The translations under genes were made by a program, and so were the position numbers. 52,839 bases of DNA from an uncultured Spirochaetota bacterium (GTDB lineage Bacteria; Spirochaetota; Spirochaetia; Treponematales; Rectinemataceae): the NCBI GenBank assembly GCA_903821875.1, contig CAIJMU010000039.1:1-52839 (forward strand), written 5' to 3'. The notes beneath the pieces were generated by a model, which searched no databases, was not told the origin of the DNA, and was given only the letters and a program-made list of their open reading frames with translations. This document shows, in pieces, positions 9,243 through 18,073 of this stretch. Within the stretch, counting starts at the first letter, position 1. The number at the start of each line of letters is the position of its first letter.

Positions 9243-11723
9243 TCAGCGAGCGCTCGTACGCGCGACGCGGACGATGTCCGCGAAGATGCCGCCTGCCGTC
9301 ACCTCGGCGCCGGCACCCGGCCCACGCACCACCAGGGGCATGGTCGAGTAGCGCTCGGTGGTGAAGGCCACGACGTTTTCCGCGTCGTGGATGCCGAAGA
9401 GCGGTTCGTCGGGACCGACTTCCCTGAGGCCCAGGCGTATGCCCGAGGCGTCGATGGTGGCAGCGTACACGAGCTGCTTGCCCCTCCCGCGGGCAGCCTG
9501 GAACCGCGAACGGAGGATGGCGTCCTCCTCGTCGAGGGTGGCGTAGAGGGCGGCCAGGCTCGTGGTGGCGAGGCAGGCATCAGACACAATTGGTTCTATC
9601 ACGATGTCGGCGAACTCGCAGGAAAAGCCGGCTTCCCGCGCCAGGATGAGGGCCTTGCGGGCGAAATCGGTGGCCGCGAGGTCCTCGCGCGGGTCGGGCT
9701 CGGTGTAGCCGAGGTCCCTCGCCTTGCGCACCAGACGGCCGAAGCCCGCAGATTGCTCGAAATTGGTAAGGATGTAGCCGAGGGTGCCGGAGAGCATCGC
9801 CTCCATCCTGATCACCCGGTCGCCCGAAACGATGAGGTCACCGAGGGTGGAGATGACCGGCAGTCCGGCTCCGACAGTCGTTTCGTAGAGGTAGGCGCTG
9901 CCCGATTCGAGGGCGGCGTCCATCAGGGCCTGGTAGGACGCGATAAGCCCGGAGTTGCCCTTCTTGTTCGGCGTGACGACTGCCACCGAGGCCTTGAGGA
10001 GGGATGCGTAGAAGTTGGGCGGCACGGTCGAGGCGGTGCAGTCCGCGAACACGACATTGGGCAGGCTGGCTGCCCTGGTCTTCGCGACGAAGGACTGGAG
10101 GTCGGCAGCCTCGCCCGAGGCGTCGAGCCTTTCGCGCCAGCCCTCGAGGTTGATCCCCTCCTCGTCGAACAGCATGTTGCGGCTGTTCGAGATGCCGACG
10201 ACCTTGAGCCTGACCGAGTGATCGCGGAAGAGGACGGTCTGGCTTCGCCTGAGCTGCTCGAGGAGGGTGCCACCGACGAGGCCCGTGCCCACCAGGGCGA
10301 CATTCACCGACCTGGTTCCGGCGAGGAAGAAGGCGTCGTGCACGCCGCGCAGGGCCTTCACCTCGTCGGCCAGGGAGACGACGGCCGACACGTTGAGCTC
10401 GCTCGAGCCCTGGGCTATCGCCGTCACGTTCACGCCCGAGCTTCCAAGGGCGTCGAAGATCCTTCCTGCGATGCCTGTGGAGTGCTTCATCCGCTCGCCG
10501 ACTACGGCCAGAATCGCCATGCCTTCCTCGCAGATAGCCCGGCCGATGCGGCCGTCGGCCATCTCCGTGGCGAACTCCTCCGTGATGGCCTCGATCGCCC
10601 CTTCGCGGTCGTTCGGCATCACGGCGAAGCAGATGGAACGCTCGCTCGAGGCCTGGGATATCAGTATTATATTGACCGCCTTCCGGGCGAGGCAGCCGAA
10701 GAGGCGCCCCGCGATGCCGGTGACGCCGACCATGCCCGGGCCCTGCACGAGGATGAGGCTCGTGGGCGAGATCGAGGTGATTCCGCGCACGGGGTACTTC
10801 GAGGGCGCCGCGTCGAAGGTGATGACTGTGCCCTTGAAGGCCGGGTTGAAGCTGTTCCTGATCCTGATCGGGATGCCGCGGTCGAGGGCCGGCTGGATGG
10901 TCGGGGGATAGATGACCCGGGCACCGAAGTGGGAAAGTTCCATCGCTTCGTCATAATTAAGAGCGTCAATGGGAAAGGCGTCGGGGACCTTCCGGGGGTC
11001 GGCGGTCATGATGCCGTCGACGTCGGTCCAGATCTCGAGTTCCTCGGCGTCGAGGGCAGCCGCGATGACGGCAGCGCTGAAGTCCGAGCCTCCGCGTCCG
11101 AGGGTGACGGTCTCGCCCCTGTCGGTGGCCGCGATGAAGCCGGTCACCACGGGCAAGGCCTTGCTGGCACCGGAGAGGAGGGGGCCGAGCCTGGACAGGA
11201 CGGCGTTGTCTGTTGCCCTGCGGACAGGGCGCGCGTTGCCAAAGGGCCCTGAGGCGACGATGAGGCCGCGCGCGTCAACGGGGACGGCGGGTACGCCGAG
11301 TTCCCTGAAGGCAGCGGCGACGACTACCGCAGAAAGTCGCTCGCCGAAGCTCATCAGGAGGTCGAGGCTGCGTGGCGACAGCTCGCGGAGGAGCCCGACC
11401 CCCGAGAGCAGTTCGCGGAATTCGTTCAAGAGGGTTTCGAGCTCCGGACGCACTGCCTCGAGCCTGGGGCCCGAGCAGAGCTCGCCCAGGGCCGAGCGGT
11501 GGCGGGTAACGATGGCCTCATAGCCCTCGAGCCAGGCAGGATAGACTCCTGATGAACCGTTCACCTGGGCTGCCGTGCGCGCTATGGAGATTATCTTGTC
11601 GGTTACGCCTGAAAAGGCGGACACGACGAGCACCGCTCCCGGATAGCCGAGGACGATATCGACCATGCGCTTGATGGCCTCCGGACTTCCTACCGACGTT
11701 CCGCCGAATTTCAGTACTTTCAC
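9243..11723 (-). CDS. thrA: Bifunctional aspartate kinase / homoserine dehydrogenase
   Basis: Catalyses the first and third steps of the aspartate pathway to threonine and methionine. In its 826 residues, the kinase domain (about 1-285) starts MKVLKFGGTSVGSPEA and includes TLGRGGSDFSAAVI. Two ACT regions follow (about 305-455; LVQGPGMVGVTGIAGRLFG and AVVGERMKHSTGIAGRIF). The dehydrogenase domain (about 460-826) has the NAD(P) loop NVALVGTGLVGGTL, the substrate segment TVGAGLPVISTL and the catalytic region ATDFARKALILARE. The start is GTG 11723 with GGGAG seven bases upstream, served by the promoter at 11750-11779. The fused form suggests threonine feedback. Isoleucine synthesis here has a second, citramalate source. 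The methionine-sensitive paralogue (metL) is the alternative. Confidence 0.93.
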   Translation of the reverse strand: MKVLKFGGTSVGSPEAIKRMVDIVLGYPGAVLVVSAFSGVTDKIISIARTAAQVNGSSGVYPAWLEGYEAIVTRHRSALGELCSGPRLEAVRPELETLLNEFRELLSGVGLLRELSPRSLDLLMSFGERLSAVVVAAAFRELGVPAVPVDARGLIVASGPFGNARPVRRATDNAVLSRLGPLLSGASKALPVVTGFIAATDRGETVTLGRGGSDFSAAVIAAALDAEELEIWTDVDGIMTADPRKVPDAFPIDALNYDEAMELSHFGARVIYPPTIQPALDRGIPIRIRNSFNPAFKGTVITFDAAPSKYPVRGITSISPTSLILVQGPGMVGVTGIAGRLFGCLARKAVNIILISQASSERSICFAVMPNDREGAIEAITEEFATEMADGRIGRAICEEGMAILAVVGERMKHSTGIAGRIFDALGSSGVNVTAIAQGSSELNVSAVVSLADEVKALRGVHDAFFLAGTRSVNVALVGTGLVGGTLLEQLRRSQTVLFRDHSVRLKVVGISNSRNMLFDEEGINLEGWRERLDASGEAADLQSFVAKTRAASLPNVVFADCTASTVPPNFYASLLKASVAVVTPNKKGNSGLIASYQALMDAALESGSAYLYETTVGAGLPVISTLGDLIVSGDRVIRMEAMLSGTLGYILTNFEQSAGFGRLVRKARDLGYTEPDPREDLAATDFARKALILAREAGFSCEFADIVIEPIVSDACLATTSLAALYATLDEEDAILRSRFQAARGRGKQLVYAATIDASGIRLGLREVGPDEPLFGIHDAENVVAFTTERYSTMPLVVRGPGAGAEVTAGGIFADIVRVARTSAR

Positions 11724-11749
11724 GCCTCTGCTCCCTTGTCGATCGCGGA

Positions 11750-11779
11750 ATCGTAATGGGGGGCGGAGGGGAGGGTCAA
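11750..11779 (-). promoter_or_regulatory. Promoter of the thrA operon
   Basis: On the minus strand TTGACC (11779-11774), an 18-base spacer and TACGAT (11755-11750) precede the thrA GTG start by about 27 bases. The same -10 hexamer occurs in the promoter of the M16 peptidase operon. Confidence 0.6.
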
Positions 11780-11791
11780 TACGATGCGCGC

Positions 11792-11821
11792 TTGCCCACG
11801 CTCTTCCCTTCGATGTAGCAT
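11792..11821 (+). promoter_or_regulatory. Promoter of the prfA operon, positioned for a leaderless start
   Basis: TTGCCC (11792-11797), an 18-base spacer and TAGCAT (11816-11821) are followed by six bases and then the ATG at 11828. Transcription would begin at or next to the A of the start codon. No Shine-Dalgarno sequence is present. Confidence 0.5.
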
Positions 11822-11827
11822 CCTTCC

Positions 11828-12007
11828 ATGAAACTAGAGATCAACCCGCGCGGAAACGGTGCCTGCCCGATCTGCCATCGAATCGATGACTGCTCGATAC
11901 GCGAAATCCTCAAGGGATCGGTCTCCGAGATCTCCGATCCCGAGGATCAGGGGATGGAAATTGCCCTGTACACCTGTCCCTCCTTTGTAGAGGGAGCTGG
12001 ACGGTGA
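11828..12007 (+). CDS. Small cysteine-containing protein upstream of prfA, function unknown
   Basis: A 59-residue acidic protein that I do not recognise. It contains Cys13, Cys16, Cys22 and Cys50 in the arrangement CPICH-x5-C ... YTCPSF, which could hold a zinc ion. Evidence that it is real: its TGA stop overlaps the prfA GTG start as GTGA, a classic coupling signal, and it fills the space between the divergent thrA promoter and prfA. There is no Shine-Dalgarno site, but a promoter six bases upstream predicts a leaderless transcript. A role in termination or ribosome rescue can be guessed only from position. Confidence 0.65.
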   Translation: MKLEINPRGNGACPICHRIDDCSIREILKGSVSEISDPEDQGMEIALYTCPSFVEGAGR

Positions 12008-13080
12008 TCGACAGGCTCGAGACCCTCGGAGCCCGTTTCCGCGAAGTGGAGCTTGCCTTGGCCGATCCAGGGGTAGCGCGCGACCAGGCCCGCTTCCGTG
12101 ACCTCATGCGGGAGCGCTCGCGTCTTTCCGTCATCAATGAGACCTATGGCAGTTACCGTTCGGTCCTCTCAGGCATCGAGGAGTCCAGGGTTCTCGTCCG
12201 CGACGAGTCGGATGTGGCGATGCGGGACCTTGCGCGTGAGGAACTCAGGGAGCTTGAGACAAGGCGGGAGCTTCTCGAGACCCGCATACGGGAGCTTCTG
12301 GTTCCCCGCGATCCCCTTGCCGACAAGCCTGCCATCGTCGAAATCCGGGCGGGCACGGGCGGGGAGGAGGCTGCGCTCTTTGCCTCCGACCTCTTCCGCA
12401 TGTACTCGCGCTACGCCGATCGCAGGAGCTGGAAGGTCGAGATCATGGAAGTGAGCCAGACTGAGCTTGGCGGCTTCCGCGAGATCATCTTTTCCATGAC
12501 CGGAGATGCAGTCTTCGAGCGGATGCGCTGGGAGTCTGGAGTGCACCGCGTGCAGCGTGTGCCCGCGACCGAGGCCTCAGGGCGGACCCACACGAGCGCT
12601 GTCACCGTCGCTGTGCTTCCGGAGATGGAGGAGACCGAGCTCGACATCCGCGACCAGGACCTCCGCATCGACGTCATGCGCGCGGGCGGACCGGGGGGAC
12701 AGAGCGTCAACACTACGGACTCGGCTGTCCGCATCACACACATCCCCTCGGGTCTTGTCGTCCACTGCCAGGACGAAAAGAGCCAGATCAAGAACAAGGC
12801 CAAGGCGATGCGCATCCTCCGGGCCAGGATCTTCGAACTGGAGGACGGGAAGCGCCAGGCTGAAAGAGCCGCCGAACGGAAGACCATGGTCGGTTCGGGT
12901 GACCGATCGGAACGCATCCGCACCTACAATTTTCCGCAGAACCGCCTGACCGACCATCGCATCGACCTCACGCTCTACAAGCTCGAGCTCTGCATGGAAG
13001 GGGACATCGACGAACTCGTCGACGCCCTGGCCCTCCACGCACGCGAGGCCCTCCTCAAATCGGGCGAAAACGGCTTCTGA
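12004..13080 (+). CDS. prfA: Peptide chain release factor 1
   Basis: Recognises UAA and UAG stop codons and triggers peptide release on the ribosome. At 358 residues it is the standard length. Domain 1 is the helical N-terminus. The tripeptide anticodon region is the RF1 type (VPATEASGRTHTSA). The catalytic GGQ is in RAGGPGGQSVNTTDSAVR (about residue 233), followed by the conserved CQDEKSQIKNKAKAM. The start is GTG 12004, overlapping the stop of the small upstream gene by four bases. prmC, whose product methylates the GGQ glutamine, follows after four bases. Confidence 0.97.
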   Translation: MIDRLETLGARFREVELALADPGVARDQARFRDLMRERSRLSVINETYGSYRSVLSGIEESRVLVRDESDVAMRDLAREELRELETRRELLETRIRELLVPRDPLADKPAIVEIRAGTGGEEAALFASDLFRMYSRYADRRSWKVEIMEVSQTELGGFREIIFSMTGDAVFERMRWESGVHRVQRVPATEASGRTHTSAVTVAVLPEMEETELDIRDQDLRIDVMRAGGPGGQSVNTTDSAVRITHIPSGLVVHCQDEKSQIKNKAKAMRILRARIFELEDGKRQAERAAERKTMVGSGDRSERIRTYNFPQNRLTDHRIDLTLYKLELCMEGDIDELVDALALHAREALLKSGENGF

Positions 13081-13084
13081 ACCG

Positions 13085-13963
13085 ATGAACCGCGAAGCGG
13101 CACTCCGTGAGGGCATTGCGCGTCTCGGCCAGACCCCTGAAGGTACGCGGGTTACGGCCAGTCCTGCCCTCGATGCTTCGCTGATCCTTGCCTGGTCGAT
13201 CGGCGTCACGCGGAGCGCCCTCCTCTCCGACCTCCGGCCTGAGCTCGACGCTGCCTCCGAGGAAAAGTACCGGGCGGGGCTCGCGTGCCGCCTTCGGGGC
13301 TCACCTGTCGCCTATGTCACGGGAATCAAGGAATTCTGGGGTCGTGATTTCCTGGTCGACGGCTCGGTCCTCGTTCCGAGGCCAGACACCGAACTCCTGG
13401 TCGAGCTGGCGCTCGCGGAAGGAGACACGGCCGGGCGCAGACTGGGTCGGCCTCCCCTGGTCCACGAGTGCTGCACGGGCTCGGGCGCCGTCATCGTGAG
13501 CCTGGCCCTCGATCGTCCTAATTGGACTCTTTCTGCGGGCGATATAAGCCCGGCTGCCCTCGCCGTCGCGCGGGCCAACGCCCGGCGCCTCCTGCCCGCC
13601 AGCCGTCCGGGAGGAGGGCTGGCCTTCGTGGAACAGGACCTTCTTGCCGGAACCTCCGGTCCCTTCGACCTCATCCTTGCCAATCCCCCCTATGTGGAAA
13701 GCATGCTGGCGAGGGAACTCGCCGCCTCCTGGGGTGAGCCCCTCCTGGCCCTGGACGGCGGAAGCGACGGCCTCGAGCTCCTCCGCCGCCTCATCCCCGC
13801 CGCCGCCCGCGCCCTGGCTCCCGGCGGATGCCTCATGGTGGAAGCCGACCCCACCCATGCGGCCCGGCTCCGTGATATGTTCAATTGTGAGGGTTTTGTC
13901 GGCATCGGTACCGCGCGGGACCTGGCCGGTCTCGGACGGGTCACCGGGGGGAAGCTGCGATGA
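13085..13963 (+). CDS. prmC: Release factor glutamine N5-methyltransferase
   Basis: SAM-dependent enzyme that methylates the GGQ glutamine of release factors 1 and 2. Its 292 residues comprise a helical N-terminal substrate-binding domain (about 1-95) and a Rossmann-fold methyltransferase domain. The SAM loop is CCTGSGAVIVSLAL, slightly divergent from the usual GTGSG context, and the catalytic motif is LANPPYVES. It starts four bases after prfA without a clear ribosome site, so coupling is likely. Its last codons overlap the start of the Rel gene as ATGA. The prfA-prmC order is widespread and supports the call. Confidence 0.94.
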   Translation: MNREAALREGIARLGQTPEGTRVTASPALDASLILAWSIGVTRSALLSDLRPELDAASEEKYRAGLACRLRGSPVAYVTGIKEFWGRDFLVDGSVLVPRPDTELLVELALAEGDTAGRRLGRPPLVHECCTGSGAVIVSLALDRPNWTLSAGDISPAALAVARANARRLLPASRPGGGLAFVEQDLLAGTSGPFDLILANPPYVESMLARELAASWGEPLLALDGGSDGLELLRRLIPAAARALAPGGCLMVEADPTHAARLRDMFNCEGFVGIGTARDLAGLGRVTGGKLR

Positions 13964-16194
13964 CGGGGACCCTCGATCCGCGCCGCGATTTCGACGAGGC
14001 GCTCCGGCGCAGCCTGGCACCGGAGTCGGTGGCCCGCGTCCTCGATGCCCTGGCCTTTGCCATCGAACGGAGCGTCGGACGCACACGCGCTTCGGGGGAG
14101 CCTGCGTGGATGCACGAGCTTCGGGTAGCCTCCATCCTCCTTGAAATGGGAATGGATGCCGATTCGGTCATAGCGGGGCTCCTCCACGACCTCGGAGAGA
14201 GGGATGAGGGGGAGGCGGAAAGACCGGGCCACAAGGCCGAGGCCGGAGAGGCTTCGGCGCCTGTGCACGCCCCTGCGCCGGCGAGGAAGCCGGCCAAGGG
14301 CAAGGCGGTGCGCATGGAAGCGCCGGGTCCGGGCAGCGAACTTGCCGCACGCTTTGGAGCGGATGTCGCACGCATCGTCGACGGAAGCTCGCGTCTCTCC
14401 GCGCTGCGCGCCCGCAACAAGTCGGTGCACGCGGCGGAAGGCATCCGGAAGATGCTTTTCGCGATGACCAGCGACATCCGCGTCATCATAGTCAAGCTCG
14501 CGGACAAGCTTGACTCGATGCGAACCCTCCGCTGGCTGCCTGAAGCGCGGCAGAAGGAGATCGCGACCGAGTGCCTCGACGTTTTCGCACCGCTGGCCGA
14601 CCGTCTCGGCGTAAGCGGCATCAAGGACGAGCTTGAGGACCTCGCGCTCAAGCACATCAACCGCGAGGCCTTCGAACAGATCAAGGTGATTGTTTCCGAG
14701 AAGAGGGAGGAGCGCGAGCGTTTCCTGTCGCGGGTCGAGAAGACCATAGCCGAAGCGGCCACCTCCGATGGTGTCGATGTCGAGGTGCATGCCCGCGCCA
14801 AGCACTTCTACTCCATCTACCTGAAGATGCGAAAGCGTGCGAAGGGGGCGGAGGATCTTTTCGACCTCTTCGGCGTGCGGCTCCTCTGCGCCACGGACAC
14901 CGAGTGTTATGCCCTCCTGGGCCTGGTGCACCGCCTCTGGAAGCCGATCGAGGGCCGCTTCAAGGACTACATCGCCATGCCGAAGTCGAACGGCTACCGG
15001 AGCCTTCATACGACGGTGATGTGCTTCGACGGTCGTCTCCTTGAGGTCCAGATCCGCACCCGCGAGATGCACGGAATCGCTGAGTTCGGTGTCGCATCAC
15101 ACTGGCTCTACAAGAAAGGCCCGACGGCAGAGCTGCCCAAGTCCGAGGAGCTCGGGCTGGTCAACCGGATGCGTGAGTGGTCCTCCTTCATTCATTCGGG
15201 CCCGGAATTCCTCGAAGGCATCAAGCGCGAGCTGCTTCGTGACTCGATCTTCGTGTTTACGCCCTTGGGTGATGTCATCGAGCTCCCGGCTGGGGCCAGC
15301 CCCCTCGATTTTGCCTTCGCCATCCACAGCGACATCGGAATGCGCTGTATAGGCGCGAAGGCCGACGGCATGATCGTGCCCCTCGATGGCGAGCTCAGGA
15401 ACACGCAGGTAGTCGAGATCCTTACCTCGACCCAGGCCCACCCCACGATGAACTGGCTTTCGCTCGCCAAGACCTCGAAGGCCCGCTCGAAGATCAAGTC
15501 CTGGCTCGTGCAGTCGGGACAAGTCCTTGCCATCGAGAAGAACATTGTCGCGGGGAGGAAGGGCGGGCCAGAAAAGGGATCGGAGAAGGGGCCGGAGAAG
15601 GGTACGGTCGCGCACGGGGACTCCCACGGCCAGGCACCCGCCGCCCACGGTTCGCAGGAAAAAAAACCCGAGGTGGCTATCTTCCAGGCTTCCAGGCCCG
15701 AGGATGCCACCCTTGAGTTCAGGAGCTACCAGCCCGGGGAAGAGCTGCGGAACGAGAGGGCTGGCGTCGCGATCGGGGGAGAGCGGGGTCTGGTCATCCG
15801 CATCGCCGGCTGCTGTCGCCCCGTTACCGGTGACCCCATTGTGGGCTACGTTTCGCGCGGCCGCGGCATCATCGTACACCGTGCGCAGTGCAAGACCCTC
15901 TCTGCGATACCGGACTTCACCGACAGGCGCATCGAAGTCAGCTGGGAAGCCCAGACCCCCTTTGTCTCTGCCCGCTTCAGGCTAACCGCCCGGAAGAGTC
16001 CCGACCTTTTCTCTGAAATCGAGGGTGCCGTCAGGAAATTCAGGGGCCACCTCCGCGAGGGCAAGCTCGGCGAGCGTGGCGACGGTGCCTGGGAAGGAGC
16101 CTTCACCATGGAAGTCGAGCGCCGCGAGGACATAGACCGGGTGCTCAAGTCAGTCCGCGGCATACCCTCGGTCCTTACGATAGAAAGGACATGA
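13960..16194 (+). CDS. rel: Rel/SpoT (p)ppGpp synthetase with altered hydrolase motif
   Basis: Controls the stringent alarmone (p)ppGpp. In its 744 residues, the HD hydrolase domain (about 40-200) is followed by the synthetase domain (RFKD at 333-336, the bifunctional-type RXKD signature; YRSLHTT; EVQIRT), TGS (about 428-490), a basic Gly/Lys linker (about 530-560), a Cys-containing RIS region (Cys618-Cys619) and a C-terminal ACT domain. The predicted Mn ligands His52, His76, Asp77 and Asp182 are present. The usual HDxxED motif reads HDLGER, the usual LHNMRTL reads LDSMRTL, and about 40 Ala/Pro/Lys-rich residues are inserted after it (about 83-125). Hydrolysis may therefore be weak or differently controlled. 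It overlaps prmC by four bases. Confidence 0.93.
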   Translation: MTGTLDPRRDFDEALRRSLAPESVARVLDALAFAIERSVGRTRASGEPAWMHELRVASILLEMGMDADSVIAGLLHDLGERDEGEAERPGHKAEAGEASAPVHAPAPARKPAKGKAVRMEAPGPGSELAARFGADVARIVDGSSRLSALRARNKSVHAAEGIRKMLFAMTSDIRVIIVKLADKLDSMRTLRWLPEARQKEIATECLDVFAPLADRLGVSGIKDELEDLALKHINREAFEQIKVIVSEKREERERFLSRVEKTIAEAATSDGVDVEVHARAKHFYSIYLKMRKRAKGAEDLFDLFGVRLLCATDTECYALLGLVHRLWKPIEGRFKDYIAMPKSNGYRSLHTTVMCFDGRLLEVQIRTREMHGIAEFGVASHWLYKKGPTAELPKSEELGLVNRMREWSSFIHSGPEFLEGIKRELLRDSIFVFTPLGDVIELPAGASPLDFAFAIHSDIGMRCIGAKADGMIVPLDGELRNTQVVEILTSTQAHPTMNWLSLAKTSKARSKIKSWLVQSGQVLAIEKNIVAGRKGGPEKGSEKGPEKGTVAHGDSHGQAPAAHGSQEKKPEVAIFQASRPEDATLEFRSYQPGEELRNERAGVAIGGERGLVIRIAGCCRPVTGDPIVGYVSRGRGIIVHRAQCKTLSAIPDFTDRRIEVSWEAQTPFVSARFRLTARKSPDLFSEIEGAVRKFRGHLREGKLGERGDGAWEGAFTMEVERREDIDRVLKSVRGIPSVLTIERT

Positions 16195-16235
16195 GCCTGA
16201 GCTTTGCCCGGCGCTGGCCTTGGATGCCGGCGGCA

Positions 16236-18068
16236 TTAGCGTTGGGGGCCGGGTGAGACAAGCCCGGCGAGGATGGCTGCTGCCCTGCGCACCGAGGAGG
16301 CGTCAGCGGTTTCGATCTCCGAAGCCAGCCTGAAGGGCCAGGTGCCGTCGCCTCCCGCAGCTATATCTCCGGCCATCGCCAGGGCGAGTTCCGAGGGATC
16401 GCCCCTCCCGAACAGGCTGAAAAGCGACCGTACCTTGGCTGCCTTGACTGAATCGGCTGTGACCAGGCGCGTTGAATCACCGAAGGAAGCCGAGATCCTT
16501 GCAGCAGGATCCTGTTCCTGCCTGGCTTCGGCCATGAAGGTAAGGGTCGATCCGGCTGCGCTCCAGGGACGATCCCTTCCGAGGACGCCCTCAGCCGCCA
16601 GAAGTTCCCCGAGTATCGCGACATCTCCGGCCAGGAGGTCGGCAGGCAGGGTCAGGACGGCGCGGGTAGCTATTCCAGGTCCCGCTGCAAATAGCCTGAT
16701 CGCAGTCGTCCCGTGGCCGGCCGCTGCGCCAGAATCGAAGCCGACTGCAGTGGCGATTGTCGCAGCGACTGGGCCATTTGCAGCCGGAAGGGCGGGGTTT
16801 GGAGTCCCTCCCGGAGGCAGGACGACCCCTGCTGCGGTCGCGCCTCTGGCTGGCGATGATGAAAAGGCGCCGACTGCGACGATCGAGGGAATCGCGTCCT
16901 TGACCCAACTCCGCCACGAACTACGCGCCGACTCAAGATCGGCGTCGAGGAGCCCCTTTTCGGTTCCGAGGGCAGGGTTGCCAGCGGTGCCCTCTAGTCC
17001 GCGTTTTCGCGTGGCGAACCTGAGGTCGCGGAGGACAGCCTGGAAGCGCTGCTCGGGAAAGGTCGCTTCCATGAACTCCGGTTTCGCAGCGCGGCTGCGC
17101 AGCAGTTCAGCCAGACCGGCGGGGTTGGCGATCGGTCCCTCCAAAAGGATGGCGAGATCAGTTGCACCAATCTGTGCGACCTGGGCTGTCGCCGCGCCAG
17201 TCCTGTCGCCATGCCTGTCCCCGGGCCAGGCTGAGCGGAGTTCGTCAGCCAGGAGGGCGAGGACCAGGGCAGCCCTTCCCTCGCCACCCCGCTCCGCTCT
17301 GCCGAGGCCGCGGTAGACGACAGCGAGGGCGGTGACCCGCTTGCCAGGGAGTTCCCAGGCAAGGAACCGGACTCCAGGGGGCGCAGAAGCCTCGCCACGA
17401 TTCCAGGCTGAAACGCCTTTGGAGCCAGAAAGCGTAGCAAGGACTCGTGCTCCGAAGCCACCATCCCGCAGCGGTGGCTCGGGTTTTTTCTCCGCTGGGG
17501 GGAGGGTTTTTTCTTCGGGACGGGGGGGGACGACGGCGACCACAATCCCCTCCGGAATGCGCGAGGCAGGGGCTGCTGTGCCATTGCCAGAGGCTGCCGT
17601 GACAGGCGCTTGAGCCACAGGAGGGGGGGATGCACCTGCCTTCGCCTTCCGGACAGGAGGCGGCTCTGACAAAAAATGGTGAGTTTCTTTAGGTGCTCCG
17701 AGCTTCTTTTCAGGGGCTGGCAGGGACGGGATCTTGGCTGGAACCAGAGTGACCGCAGGGACGGTGGCAGCTGGGGCAGGGGCAGCGGGGACGGTGGCAG
17801 CAGGGACAGTGGCAGCTGGGGCAGATGCGACGGGAGTGGCTGCTGCAGCAGGAGCGACCGAAGCTGTGGAAGATGCGGAGGAGGAAGAGCCCGCCGGGGC
17901 GTCAGTAGCTGCAGGGACAGAAGGTACCGGGGGAAGCACTGGTCCGGAGGCTATCCCCTGCGTGCCAGCCTTCGAAACTGGAACGCTGGCGCAGGATAAC
18001 CCGAGCATGATTGTGAGGAGCGCCAGCAAAGCCCCGGGGCTGTATCTCCGGCTCAAACGCAAGCCCAT
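16236..18068 (-). CDS. Lipoprotein with Ala/Pro-rich linker and degenerate M16-peptidase-like domain
   Basis: A 610-residue predicted lipoprotein: MGLRLSRRYSPGALLALL, then a hydrophobic stretch ending LGLSCAS, with the acylated Cys near residue 27. An Ala/Thr/Val/Pro low-complexity region (about 35-110) with repeated PAATV units and a Pro/Lys-rich stretch follow. The C-terminal two thirds (about 220-610) resemble the non-catalytic half of M16 peptidases: WELPGKRVTALAVVYRG, then GRAALVLALLADEL where the zinc motif would be; no HxxEH is present. The ATG lies five bases after the stop of the M16 peptidase gene, so the two are probably made together as active and inactive partners. The M16-like call is an inference from pattern and neighbour. 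Confidence 0.7.
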   Translation of the reverse strand: MGLRLSRRYSPGALLALLTIMLGLSCASVPVSKAGTQGIASGPVLPPVPSVPAATDAPAGSSSSASSTASVAPAAAATPVASAPAATVPAATVPAAPAPAATVPAVTLVPAKIPSLPAPEKKLGAPKETHHFLSEPPPVRKAKAGASPPPVAQAPVTAASGNGTAAPASRIPEGIVVAVVPPRPEEKTLPPAEKKPEPPLRDGGFGARVLATLSGSKGVSAWNRGEASAPPGVRFLAWELPGKRVTALAVVYRGLGRAERGGEGRAALVLALLADELRSAWPGDRHGDRTGAATAQVAQIGATDLAILLEGPIANPAGLAELLRSRAAKPEFMEATFPEQRFQAVLRDLRFATRKRGLEGTAGNPALGTEKGLLDADLESARSSWRSWVKDAIPSIVAVGAFSSSPARGATAAGVVLPPGGTPNPALPAANGPVAATIATAVGFDSGAAAGHGTTAIRLFAAGPGIATRAVLTLPADLLAGDVAILGELLAAEGVLGRDRPWSAAGSTLTFMAEARQEQDPAARISASFGDSTRLVTADSVKAAKVRSLFSLFGRGDPSELALAMAGDIAAGGDGTWPFRLASEIETADASSVRRAAAILAGLVSPGPQR

Positions 18069-18073
18069 GGCCC

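Noticed and set aside
9090-11252. Long plus-strand open frame opposite thrA (720 codons)
   Set aside because: The frame is antisense to a complete, well-motifed thrA and is Arg/Gly/Asp-rich in the way shadow frames of GC-rich genes are.
17522-17529. Other G/C homopolymers (17522-17529, 31495-31502, 43625-43632, 28486-28494) as phase-variation sites
   Set aside because: Runs of seven to nine are expected by chance in this base composition; only the C8 spacer and G9 in one secreted gene have a placement that suggests a switch.
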